From: Nitrospirota bacterium
GTDB taxonomy: Bacteria > Nitrospirota > Nitrospiria > Nitrospirales > UBA8639
Direction of reading: 5' to 3'
Assembly: GCA_003233615.1 (NCBI GenBank)
Contig: QIMB01000108.1
Location: forward strand, 1 to 8,311
DNA: 8,311 bases
Below, in pieces: positions 1-5,375 of the stretch. The notes beneath the pieces were generated by a model. It saw nothing but the letters and a program-made list of their open reading frames with translations, was not told where the DNA came from and did no database searches. Position 1 is the stretch's first letter. Every line of letters starts with the position of its first letter. Both the position numbers and the translations under genes were made by a program.

Positions 1-215
1 GTTCGTTCGAATCCCTCAGGCAGCGGCCTTCCCCTTCTGACCACAGGGTCGGCATCTCCACTTGCATCACGAGGCTCCATCGAGGTTCGCGTGCGCTACG
101 GCCTGCAGCTTTGCCCATGGGAAACTTCCACCCCGGATTACTCCGACGCAGCTTCCCAGTGCTACAAAGGTGTACGAACAATTCCTTTCGCGGGACTTCA
201 ACCCGCTAGACACAC
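1..215 (-). mobile_element. Possible 5' portion of a group II intron (partial, runs off the left edge)
   Basis: No convincing protein gene is present; the one plus-strand reading frame here (62-250, 62 residues) matches no family I know. Read on the minus strand, the segment starts at 215 with GTGTG, which fits the group II intron 5' consensus GUGYG. A 5-bp stem follows almost at once (GCGGG 190-194 with CCCGC 202-206 on the plus strand), and then a G/A-rich, stem-dense stretch whose texture resembles domain I of such introns. Just upstream of the boundary is a small hairpin, GCCG-TCAT-CGGC, the kind of target class C introns favour, although it lacks a T tract. No reverse transcriptase or domain V is in view, so the call rests on the 5' signature and general resemblance. 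It could equally be an unrelated structured repeat. Confidence 0.3.
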
Positions 216-374
216 CGCCGATGACGGCATGCGGTCAAATCTTTTGTTGACTAATTATGAATGAGGCGGGGATTGCAATTTTTACTGGCTTTTGAGCAAC
301 CCCCGTAATCCGACTCTTAATCAGCGAGCCACAGGCTTACCCCTGTATGGCCCACCAATTAAATCTACGACTTA
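216..374. other. Gene-free stretch between the intron-like segment and the first repeat
   Basis: I see no open reading frame with a ribosome-binding site and no RNA gene here. A tRNA anticodon-loop-like string near 311-327 does not form the required stem. The last three bases (TTA, 372-374) match the three bases that follow the repeat on its other side and may be part of a target duplication. Confidence 0.5.
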
Positions 375-554
375 GGGCTCGCGAAATAATAACTGACCAT
401 TTTCGCAGCCCATCTTCAGGCCACCTTGAGCCGATCTTCACTCACAAAATCCTCAACGTGGGCTTTGCTACGCCTGCGGTTTTGTTCCCTCAGATCGGCT
501 CAATCTGACCTAAATCTTGGCTCGAATTCTGAGCAGTTATTATTTCGCGAGCCC
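375..554 (+). repeat. MITE-like 180-bp hairpin repeat, copy 1
   Basis: This non-coding element has perfect terminal inverted repeats of 22 bp when the adjacent A and T are counted (374-395 against 534-555, beginning AGGGCTCGCG). It is flanked on both sides by TTA (372-374 and 555-557), which looks like a 3-bp target duplication. Nearly the whole element is self-complementary about its centre: further paired blocks are GAGCCGATC (428-436) with GATCGGCTC (493-501), ACAAAA (444-449) with TTTTGT (480-485), and a central stem at 457-472. It aligns without gaps to 1717-1896, with 150 of 180 positions identical by hand count. It encodes no transposase, so any movement would need one supplied from elsewhere. 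The class (MITE or REP-like) is inferred from structure. Confidence 0.85.
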
Positions 555-930
555 TTAGGTTGTCCCCGCAAGCACCCCATTCAGGGAGAAATCTGATTTA
601 AACCTGTTTCTGGAAATTGGCCGCTTCATGGTTTTGATTTTTTTTAGCAGGGGTTGATTTTTTGACTATACGGGGAGTGTTGAGGTTTTGAGTTAAATCT
701 TAGAGAAATAGTGAGCATTAAGTTGTTTGACCATATGCGGTTAATTTAACAACTCCGTCGGAGTTATTTCGCCGCCTTTGGCCAACCATCAAGCAGGAAT
801 AAAGACATGGATAAGAATCAATGTTCATACATTTCTGGATAGCGAAATCATTTCAACTTTCAACTCCCACTATCGTCGTTGCGTTAAGAACCGCAGGAGG
901 AATATCTTTTGCTGCCTTGTGTTTTTCCCC
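555..930. other. AT-rich gene-free region upstream of vapB
   Basis: This stretch is markedly AT-rich (T runs near 638-665) and carries no gene I can support. Two overlapping frames at 778-1051 have no family resemblance and run through the vapB start. A very short frame at 807-842 has a weak AGGA ahead of it but encodes only eleven residues. The only clear structure is the palindrome AACTCC-GTC-GGAGTT at 751-765. It is too short and not followed by a T run, so I do not call it a terminator; it could be a protein-binding site. Confidence 0.5.
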
Positions 931-959
931 TGGACAGGTTCAAATGCAAGTGGTAGATT
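931..959 (+). promoter_or_regulatory. Candidate sigma-70 promoter of vapBC
   Basis: TGGACA at 931-936 matches the -35 consensus at five of six positions, and TAGATT at 954-959 matches the -10 consensus at four of six, with 17 bp between. Transcription would start near 966, leaving an untranslated leader of about 18 nt that carries the GGAGG ribosome site. The -10 hexamer lies inside the left arm of the inverted repeat at 951-984, the arrangement expected for repression by the VapBC complex. Predicted by eye only. Confidence 0.45.
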
Positions 960-984
960 CTAGTGATATTGGAGGAATCTACCA
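951..984 (+). promoter_or_regulatory. Inverted repeat over the vapB promoter, SD and start codon (candidate VapBC operator or leader hairpin)
   Basis: TGGTAGATTC (951-960) and GAATCTACCA (975-984) are perfect 10-bp reverse complements separated by 14 nt. The right arm contains the last G of the GGAGG ribosome-binding site and ends on the A of the vapB ATG; the left arm covers the predicted -10 hexamer. VapB antitoxins are known to bind inverted repeats in their own promoters, so an operator is the first reading. As RNA, a transcript starting upstream of 951 could fold the same arms into a hairpin that hides the start codon. Confidence 0.7.
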
Positions 985-1238
985 TGGCTGTGAATATCAA
1001 AAATCCACGAGCGGAGCGACTTGCCCATCAGATTGCCAAAAAAACTGGTGAGACGATTACTGATGTCGTTATTCATGCGTTGGAAGATCGGTTAGAGCGT
1101 TTGGAAGGATGTCGGACCAGTCCTGATCTTGTAGAAGAAATCATGCAAATTGCTGCTCGATGTAGTGCGTTGCCTGTTTTTGATACTCGATCACCAGAAG
1201 AGATTTTAGGATATTCCGAGACTGGGACTTTCCGGTGA
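984..1238 (+). CDS. vapB: VapB-type antitoxin (PSK / Rv0623-like family)
   Basis: This 84-residue protein is the antitoxin of a type II toxin-antitoxin pair; it should neutralise the PIN-domain toxin encoded next to it and repress the operon through its N-terminal DNA-binding part. The start MAVNIKNPRAERLAHQIAKK, followed by TGET and an Arg-rich ALEDRLERL helix, is the hallmark N-terminus of the Rv0623-like/PSK antitoxin family. The tail, with the motif SPEEILGY near residues 70-77, is the usual toxin-contacting end. I chose ATG 984 because GGAGG (971-975) sits 8 nt ahead of it; a GTG at 963 in the same frame would add seven residues but lies upstream of that site. The last residues (SETGTFR) differ from the GL-type ending I expect, and the gene is separated from vapC by 88 bp instead of overlapping it. 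Confidence 0.88.
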   Translation: MAVNIKNPRAERLAHQIAKKTGETITDVVIHALEDRLERLEGCRTSPDLVEEIMQIAARCSALPVFDTRSPEEILGYSETGTFR

Positions 1239-1326
1239 ATGAAATAATTATGGGGCTATTCCATGCCTTTTCCATATTGGCCATTTCTGTGAAAACTCTC
1301 GACTTTTTCGTCATGAGGCGCGTCAT

Positions 1327-1734
1327 ATGGTGATTGACTCTTCAGCTTTAGTCGCGGTGCTAACCAATGAGTCTGAAGCACATGTTATGGCCGAGGCTAT
1401 GGCTGCCGATCCCAAGCGCCTCGTGGGTGCCGTTTCGGTTTTGGAGACGGGAATTGTGATGGAAGCTCGCTATGGGTTAGCAGGAGGCAGGGAGTTGGAT
1501 TTACTTCTGCATCGTTGCCAAATTGATATTGTTTCATTGAGTCCTGATCAAGTGGAGCTGGCCAGGGAGGCCTATCGGAAGTTCGGGAAAGGTCAGCATC
1601 CGGCTGGATTAAATTTGGGTGATTGTGCGACCTACGCGTTGTCCCGTTCAACGGGAGAACCACTCCTGTTTAAAGGGCGTGACTTTTCTCAAACCGATCT
1701 TCGTTTTGTTCCTTTAGGGCTCACGAAAGAATAA
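1327..1734 (+). CDS. vapC: VapC-type PIN-domain ribonuclease toxin
   Basis: This 135-residue PIN-domain protein should be a Mg2+-dependent endoribonuclease that cuts tRNA or rRNA when freed from VapB. The acidic active-site set is complete: D4 in MVIDSSALVAVL, E40 in SVLETGIV, D99 in NLGDCATYALS, and D119/D124 in KGRDFSQTD. Its length is normal for the family. ATG 1327 is preceded by GAGG (1315-1318) at a good distance. The gap to vapB is unusual, because these genes normally overlap or abut. The 3' end runs into the 180-bp repeat: codons from 1717 onward (GLTKE and the stop) are repeat sequence, so the original C-terminus has been replaced, though beyond the catalytic residues. The toxin is probably still functional. 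Confidence 0.9.
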   Translation: MVIDSSALVAVLTNESEAHVMAEAMAADPKRLVGAVSVLETGIVMEARYGLAGGRELDLLLHRCQIDIVSLSPDQVELAREAYRKFGKGQHPAGLNLGDCATYALSRSTGEPLLFKGRDFSQTDLRFVPLGLTKE

Positions 1735-1896
1735 CTTCCCATTTTCGCATCCCATCTTCGGGCCAGCTTAGGCCGATCTTCGCTCGCACAATCCTCAACG
1801 TCGCTCTTGCGACGCCTGCGGTTGTGCTCCCTCAGATCGACCCAACCTGACACGAATCTTGGCGCGAATTCTGTGGAGTTATTGTTTCGCGAACCC
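1717..1896 (+). repeat. MITE-like 180-bp hairpin repeat, copy 2
   Basis: This is the same element as at 375-554, equal in length and in the same orientation, and again bordered by TTA on both sides (1714-1716 and 1897-1899). It differs at about 30 positions, and several differences are paired so that stems survive: 1771/1842 (A-T in copy 1, G-C here), 1786/1827 (A-T to G-C), 1789/1824 (A-T to C-G) and 1802/1811 (G-T to C-G). The apical stem CGTCGC-TCTT-GCGACG is perfect here. The element overlaps the last 18 bases of vapC and lies between convergent vapC and lipB, where it could act as a transcription terminator in both directions; no T run supports that strongly. Confidence 0.85.
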
Positions 1897-1987
1897 TTAG
1901 TGCAGGCCCACCTCTCAACCCTGGACGCGCGAGACAAGGCGAATGGGTGCAGCTACATCGCTAGGAAATAATCTGTCCCTTTGTTGG

Positions 1988-2773
1988 TTATGCCCATTTC
2001 TGTTCAATCCATTGTAATCTGAAGACCGCAGCGAAATTAGTAGCAATTCGCTCTCGCACCTTCTTCACATCTACTTGTCGATCAAGACGTTTCGCCATCG
2101 ACGTCATCACGCAATGCTCGATGCCACAAGGGGATAGTAACGAAAAGGGTTGAAGGTCCACGTTTACATTCAACGCAAAGCCATGCATCGTGATGCCTTG
2201 TGAAATGCGCACACCGATAGAGGCGATCTTTTCAAGATGATCCTCCCCACTCTTAATCCACACGCCCCGAAACGATTCATGACGGCATGCCATTATTCCC
2301 CACTCCCCTAAAGTACGAATCAGGACCTCTTCTAGTTTCAGCACATACTCCTTTGGTCCTCGACAAAAATTCCGCAATCGGAGAATTGGATACCCGATAA
2401 TCTGTCCGGGCCCGTGATAGGTCACCGAACCGCCTCGATTCGTCTGATGCAGGATAATCCCTTTGGTTTGCAGTTCAGCCCAATGTGGCTCCCAATGTTC
2501 GGGTTTTGTGGTCCGTCCCAAGGTGAGTACCGGTTCATGCTCTGTCAGGATCAGGGTGTCGAGTTGTCGGTCCTCACGTCGCTTCACGAGTAATGCCTGT
2601 TGCAGCTCTAAGGATTCGGCAAATGACAAATAAGGGAGTGAAAGTAAGGTTCCCTGCTGTGAAATGTTCTGTGGCACGACGGATTGAGGAACCTGTCCCA
2701 GATTAGATTGATCTACTGCGGTGATGCTGGGTTTGGCCAGATTTTCCGATCCTTTTCGTTCAATAGTACTCAC
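1988..2773 (-). CDS. lipB: Octanoyltransferase (lipoyl(octanoyl) transferase)
   Basis: LipB moves octanoyl from acyl carrier protein to the lipoyl domains of 2-oxoacid dehydrogenases and the glycine cleavage H protein, the first step of lipoate synthesis in the cytoplasm. Counted from a TTG at 2785, the signature RGGSVTYHGPGQ is at residues 117-128, the catalytic Lys at 186 (KIASIGV) and the catalytic Cys at 220 (SPCGIEHC), with HGFALNV at 201-207. The enzyme core begins only near residue 48, so the protein has an odd N-terminal extension whose first 33 residues or so come from a long palindrome (2687-2851). I prefer GTG 2773 because GAGG stands six bases ahead of it; TTG 2785 and GTG 2677 (just outside the palindrome, without a clear ribosome site) are alternatives. 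It lies downstream of ybgC on the same strand, and its 3' end faces vapC. Confidence 0.93.
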   Translation of the reverse strand: MSTIERKGSENLAKPSITAVDQSNLGQVPQSVVPQNISQQGTLLSLPYLSFAESLELQQALLVKRREDRQLDTLILTEHEPVLTLGRTTKPEHWEPHWAELQTKGIILHQTNRGGSVTYHGPGQIIGYPILRLRNFCRGPKEYVLKLEEVLIRTLGEWGIMACRHESFRGVWIKSGEDHLEKIASIGVRISQGITMHGFALNVNVDLQPFSLLSPCGIEHCVMTSMAKRLDRQVDVKKVRERIATNFAAVFRLQWIEQKWA

Positions 2774-2851
2774 TATTCGCCTCAAACGATCAAATAATCT
2801 GACTCAAACCAGCATCACCTCGTCACGATCACTAATCTGGGACAGGCTCCT
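2687..2851. repeat. 165-bp imperfect palindrome spanning the lipB start
   Basis: The left arm 2687-2767 and right arm 2772-2851 are reverse complements over their full length, roughly three quarters identical with a small offset. The best blocks are CCTGTCCCAGATTAG at 2692-2706 with its complement at 2832-2846, GGTGATGCTGG with CCAGCATCACC, and the apex AATAGT-ACTC-ACTATT (2762-2777). This is the architecture of a MITE or REP-pair insertion. It fills the gap between ybgC and lipB and runs into the lipB reading frame; a transcript through it would form a very long hairpin at the lipB start. It shares no obvious sequence with the 180-bp repeat. Confidence 0.8.
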
Positions 2852-2863
2852 AGGGCAAGCGAG

Positions 2864-3274
2864 TCAGCTTGGAGAAGGCTGGGAATCTGCTGGAAGACCT
2901 AGAGCTTCTAAGACAAGTGGCGGAATACGTTTGATTTTTCCGGTTGAGCCAACGGTAACCAACGTCGCGGAGCCATCCACGACGAGACGTTGACTGGTGC
3001 GTTCTCGAATACTATGGCAGAAGGTGATAGAGATTCGACGATCAGCATGTACGTTCGTGTCCACGACCAAAGTTTCTCCATGAATAGCGGCGGAACGATA
3101 GGCTAGCTCGGCTTTGATGACACGAAATTCTGTCCCTTGTTGTATGAGCTCGCTGACTGAGAGGCCATGTTCATCAAGAAAGTGCGTGCGTGCACGTTCA
3201 AAATATTTGAGATAGTTTGCGTAGTAGACGACACCTCCGCAATCCGTGTCTTCATAATAAATCCGGACTTCCAA
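2864..3274 (-). CDS. ybgC: YbgC/4HBT-type acyl-CoA thioesterase
   Basis: This 136-residue single hot-dog-fold protein should hydrolyse acyl-CoA thioesters in the cytoplasm; E. coli YbgC belongs to the tol-pal cluster and is tied to phospholipid and envelope metabolism. The N-terminal block YYEDTDCGGVVYYANYLKYF (residues 6-25) is the family signature, with the catalytic Asp in the DTDxGGVVY stretch, followed by FERARTHFL. Length is typical. The start is TTG 3274: in this frame a stop codon lies three codons upstream, and the family normally begins a few residues before the YEDTD block, so there is little choice. The ribosome site is weak (GGTG). It lies between lipB and the CARF-like gene on the same strand, with repeats in both gaps. 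Confidence 0.9.
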   Translation of the reverse strand: MEVRIYYEDTDCGGVVYYANYLKYFERARTHFLDEHGLSVSELIQQGTEFRVIKAELAYRSAAIHGETLVVDTNVHADRRISITFCHSIRERTSQRLVVDGSATLVTVGSTGKIKRIPPLVLEALGLPADSQPSPS

Positions 3275-3364
3275 GGAATTTCACCAATTCAGGGACTGCT
3301 GAATATTGTCACTTGCATAGCCATTACATGTCCGAGGTGCAATCGACGTCAGCAGCCAGGGGAA

Positions 3365-3477
3365 TGGTCAAAAAAGTTCGTCCAGCAAGGCCGCAGCCTT
3401 TTTAGCGCGCGGAGCGTGCTCTCAGTACGTGAGCACGACAAAATGGCGAGAACGCCGCTAGTGGCTTTTTTCAACAT
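3365..3477. repeat. Palindromic dispersed repeat of Nitrospira type between two minus-strand genes
   Basis: The ends are inverted (GTCAAAAAAG at 3367-3376 against CTTTTTTCAAC at 3465-3475, imperfect), and the middle carries a 7-bp perfect stem, CGTGCTC (3415-3421) with GAGCACG (3431-3437). From memory, strings such as GTCCAGCAAGGCCGCAG and GAGAACGCCGCT followed by a run of T and CAACAT recur in Nitrospira genomes; I could not check this. It fills the gap between the stop of the CARF-like gene and the ybgC start, and each T-rich end could help to end transcription from the opposite strand. Confidence 0.65.
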
Positions 3478-3483
3478 TTCCAC

Positions 3484-4740
3484 TCACTTAAAATGTAACG
3501 AGGGAAAGACAGGTAGGTCTGACACCGTTGTACCAGTCAGTTTCATGGTCAGCTCAAACAGTTGATGGAAGCGTTCAGTTTTCAGCGATTCAAATCCATA
3601 GCCAAGGACGGCATGATCCGCCGCATCAAACAACGATTTCATTTTTGGCCACTCCTTTGTGAAACGCTGGCCCATAGAGTCACCAAGTCCTGCCAACGCA
3701 TGAAATTGTGCTTGGAGCGATAGGCGATATTTCCCGTCAATCTCGTTGAGATAGCATGTGCGACAGGCCGTGATATCCCAACTTTTCAAGTTGTAATGAG
3801 CAAATAATTGGTATTGTGCCGCGGCTTCTAATCCACGCAAGAGTACACGCGTGGCCATCTCAATATCCCGTCCTCGGTCACCCCGTCGTTTGGCCCACGC
3901 CAGCAGATCTAGAGTAAGCAAGGGCTTGATCTCCTTGACATCCAACACGATAGATTCCAAAAATCGTAGATTGACTTTGAGAGATGTGATGACACGTTCC
4001 ATTCCTGGAGGCCCACCCCATACAGAAGCCAATTCCAAAGCCTTGATCCCGCTTTTGAGTTTTTCCCAGGCCGGGCGATAGAGCAACTGTTCCCAATGGT
4101 CATACCCTTTGGCGACATCTGCCAAGGCTCGATACAATGGCTTCGAGCCTCCGCTCACACGGTGTTCCAATGTGCGAAAGGCTCGTGCGGCAGCTTCGTG
4201 CCACCCATGGTTGAATACATCACAGGCTTCGTGTCGAATGCGGGGTGCCTCTTCATCCCACGGATTTTCAGAGGTGGTGAGCTGAGTGGACGAGCGTAAT
4301 GTGTCGTCTTGAGATGTATCAGTGGGAACGAACAACACGTTCGTAGAAAATGGAAAGCCTACTAAGGTCATGGCTGATGCCATGGCAGGGGAAGCACCCG
4401 TTAAATCTATAGCCAATTCGCCAGGAGTGACGTTCCATGTGGTTAAAAGAGGTCCTAACTCTTGCGCTAAGGTTTTGTGACATGTGGGGAAACTTTCAGC
4501 GTCTGTTGTGAGAATCCAATCCCAACGTTTTGGCATATGAGAGAGGGCAGGATGCACGTCAGATTCCACCACATGTTTTGAAGATTCGTGCAGAAAAAAA
4601 CAGACCATCTCCGGCTGGAGTTGCTGCAAGACAGAGATAATAGGAGTAGGATCGGTTTGGACGGCGAGAAGGAGCGCTTTGGTTGGCGTATGAGCACTCA
4701 CAATGGCAAGGACTATATCATTGACCGAAAGGACCAGCAA
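3484..4740 (-). CDS. CARF-HEPN protein resembling the Cas02710 (Csx1/Csm6-like) group, apparently with degenerate active sites
   Basis: Family members sense cyclic oligoadenylate through a CARF domain and cut RNA with a HEPN domain. Residues 20-140 look like a Rossmann-type CARF: a first strand KALLLAVQTDPTPII (21-35), EMVCFFLHESSKHVV (44-58), and IDLTGASPAMASAM (111-124) where active relatives have DxTGGTKxM. Residues 167-310 match the helical middle of the Cas02710 group (FNHGWHEAAARAF, KPLYRALADVAKGYDHWEQ, AWEKLKSGIKALE, DLLAWAKRRGD). The C-terminal part has LLRGLEAAAQYQL (300-312) and AADHAVLGYGF (373-383), where I expect the HEPN motif RNxSxLAHG: Arg is replaced by Ala374 and His by Tyr381. 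Length fits the group (about 380-420). The start is uncertain: TTG 4740 has AGG upstream, while GTG 4701 would begin nearer the first CARF strand. No CRISPR array or cas gene is in the window. Family assignment is from memory of motifs. Confidence 0.6.
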   Translation of the reverse strand: MLVLSVNDIVLAIVSAHTPTKALLLAVQTDPTPIISVLQQLQPEMVCFFLHESSKHVVESDVHPALSHMPKRWDWILTTDAESFPTCHKTLAQELGPLLTTWNVTPGELAIDLTGASPAMASAMTLVGFPFSTNVLFVPTDTSQDDTLRSSTQLTTSENPWDEEAPRIRHEACDVFNHGWHEAAARAFRTLEHRVSGGSKPLYRALADVAKGYDHWEQLLYRPAWEKLKSGIKALELASVWGGPPGMERVITSLKVNLRFLESIVLDVKEIKPLLTLDLLAWAKRRGDRGRDIEMATRVLLRGLEAAAQYQLFAHYNLKSWDITACRTCYLNEIDGKYRLSLQAQFHALAGLGDSMGQRFTKEWPKMKSLFDAADHAVLGYGFESLKTERFHQLFELTMKLTGTTVSDLPVFPSLHFK

Positions 4741-4793
4741 GAAAACCTGACCGAAGTGAAATTTAAGTGGTATCCTGCTAAAATCCGTTCATC
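4741..4793 (+). promoter_or_regulatory. Divergent intergenic region with candidate gmhA promoter
   Basis: This 53-bp gap separates the divergent CARF-like gene and gmhA and must hold start signals for both unless they are read from further away. For gmhA, CTGACC (4747-4752) and TATCCT (4771-4776), 18 bp apart, each match four of six consensus positions. A start near 4783 would leave a leader of about 11 nt without a Shine-Dalgarno sequence. TAAAAT at 4779-4784 is another possible -10. Weak, by eye. Confidence 0.3.
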
Positions 4794-5375
4794 ATGGAAA
4801 TTGAAGACGTAATTGAAGCCTTTGAAATAAGTGCGGATGTAAAAAATGCATTCATCCGCACGCATGCCGAACGTGTTGTGGAAGTGGGCCAACTGCTGAT
4901 CCGGGCCTTCCGCGACGGGAAAAAGGTCATGCTCTTTGGGAATGGCGGAAGTGCCACGGATGCCTCGCATATTGCCGCAGAATTTGTGGGCCGGTACCGT
5001 CGTGAACGATCTGCCCTCCCTGCCTTGGCGTTGACCACCGACATGGCCGCGTTGACCTGCATTGCCAATGACTACGACTACACAGATATTTTCTCTCGAC
5101 AAATTCAGGCACATGGTCGAAAGGGTGATGTGGCCATTGCGATCAGCACGAGCGGGAACTCGTTGAATGTCATTCGTGGTGTGGAAGCTGCGCATGAACG
5201 GGGTATCGTGACCGTAGGCTGGACCGGTGGCACCGGAGGCAAACTGATAGATTTGGTCGATTATTGTTTCAGTGTGCCTTCTTCAGTCACCGCGCGCATT
5301 CAAGAATGTCATATCACGCTTGGGCATGTGCTGTGCGAACTCATTGAAGAGCGACTCTTTGGCAACCAAGACTAA
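4794..5375 (+). CDS. gmhA: Sedoheptulose-7-phosphate isomerase (SIS domain)
   Basis: GmhA converts D-sedoheptulose 7-phosphate to D-glycero-D-manno-heptose 7-phosphate, the first step toward ADP-heptose for the LPS core. The 193-residue protein is one SIS domain of normal family length. Visible motifs are FGNGGSATDASHIAAEFVGR (48-67), the sugar-phosphate loop STSGNSLN (118-125), and RIQECHITLGH (168-178). The zinc ligands known from E. coli GmhA have clear equivalents: H59, E63, Q170 and H178. ATG 4794 is the natural start, though no good ribosome site precedes it. The next gene overlaps its end, which suggests joint translation. Related SIS isomerases of unknown substrate (DiaA-like) exist, but the intact metal site favours GmhA. 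No other heptose gene (hldE, gmhB) is in view. Confidence 0.88.
   Translation: MEIEDVIEAFEISADVKNAFIRTHAERVVEVGQLLIRAFRDGKKVMLFGNGGSATDASHIAAEFVGRYRRERSALPALALTTDMAALTCIANDYDYTDIFSRQIQAHGRKGDVAIAISTSGNSLNVIRGVEAAHERGIVTVGWTGGTGGKLIDLVDYCFSVPSSVTARIQECHITLGHVLCELIEERLFGNQD

Noticed and set aside
1..24. TTCGAATCC, a tRNA T-loop-like string at the left edge
   Set aside because: The five bases on either side (GTTCG and CCCTC) do not pair as a T stem, and no acceptor stem or CCA can be built.
62..250. 62-residue plus-strand reading frame
   Set aside because: It has no ribosome-binding site and no family resemblance; the sequence looks like structured non-coding DNA read on the other strand.
311..327. 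Lys-type anticodon-loop-like string CTCTTAA
   Set aside because: The flanking bases do not form an anticodon stem, and no D or T arm is present.
778..1051. Two overlapping frames ahead of vapB, one with a hydrophobic stretch resembling a signal peptide
   Set aside because: Neither has a supported start, and both end inside or next to vapB, whose own frame is well supported. At most this is a remnant.
375..1896. Two repeat copies as the start of a CRISPR array
   Set aside because: The units are 180 bp, over a kilobase apart, only about 83% identical, and separated by genes.
2672..2687. TGGCACG followed by TTGA, sigma-54 promoter-like
   Set aside because: The spacing and the -12 element do not fit the consensus, and the site lies within the coding sequence of lipB on the opposite strand.
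3415..3437. Stem CGTGCTC/GAGCACG as an intrinsic terminator
   Set aside because: No T run follows it directly on either strand; the T-rich ends of the surrounding repeat are 25 or more bases away.
4713..5195. 160-residue minus-strand frame opposite gmhA
   Set aside because: It is a shadow of the strongly supported gmhA frame and has no family motifs.
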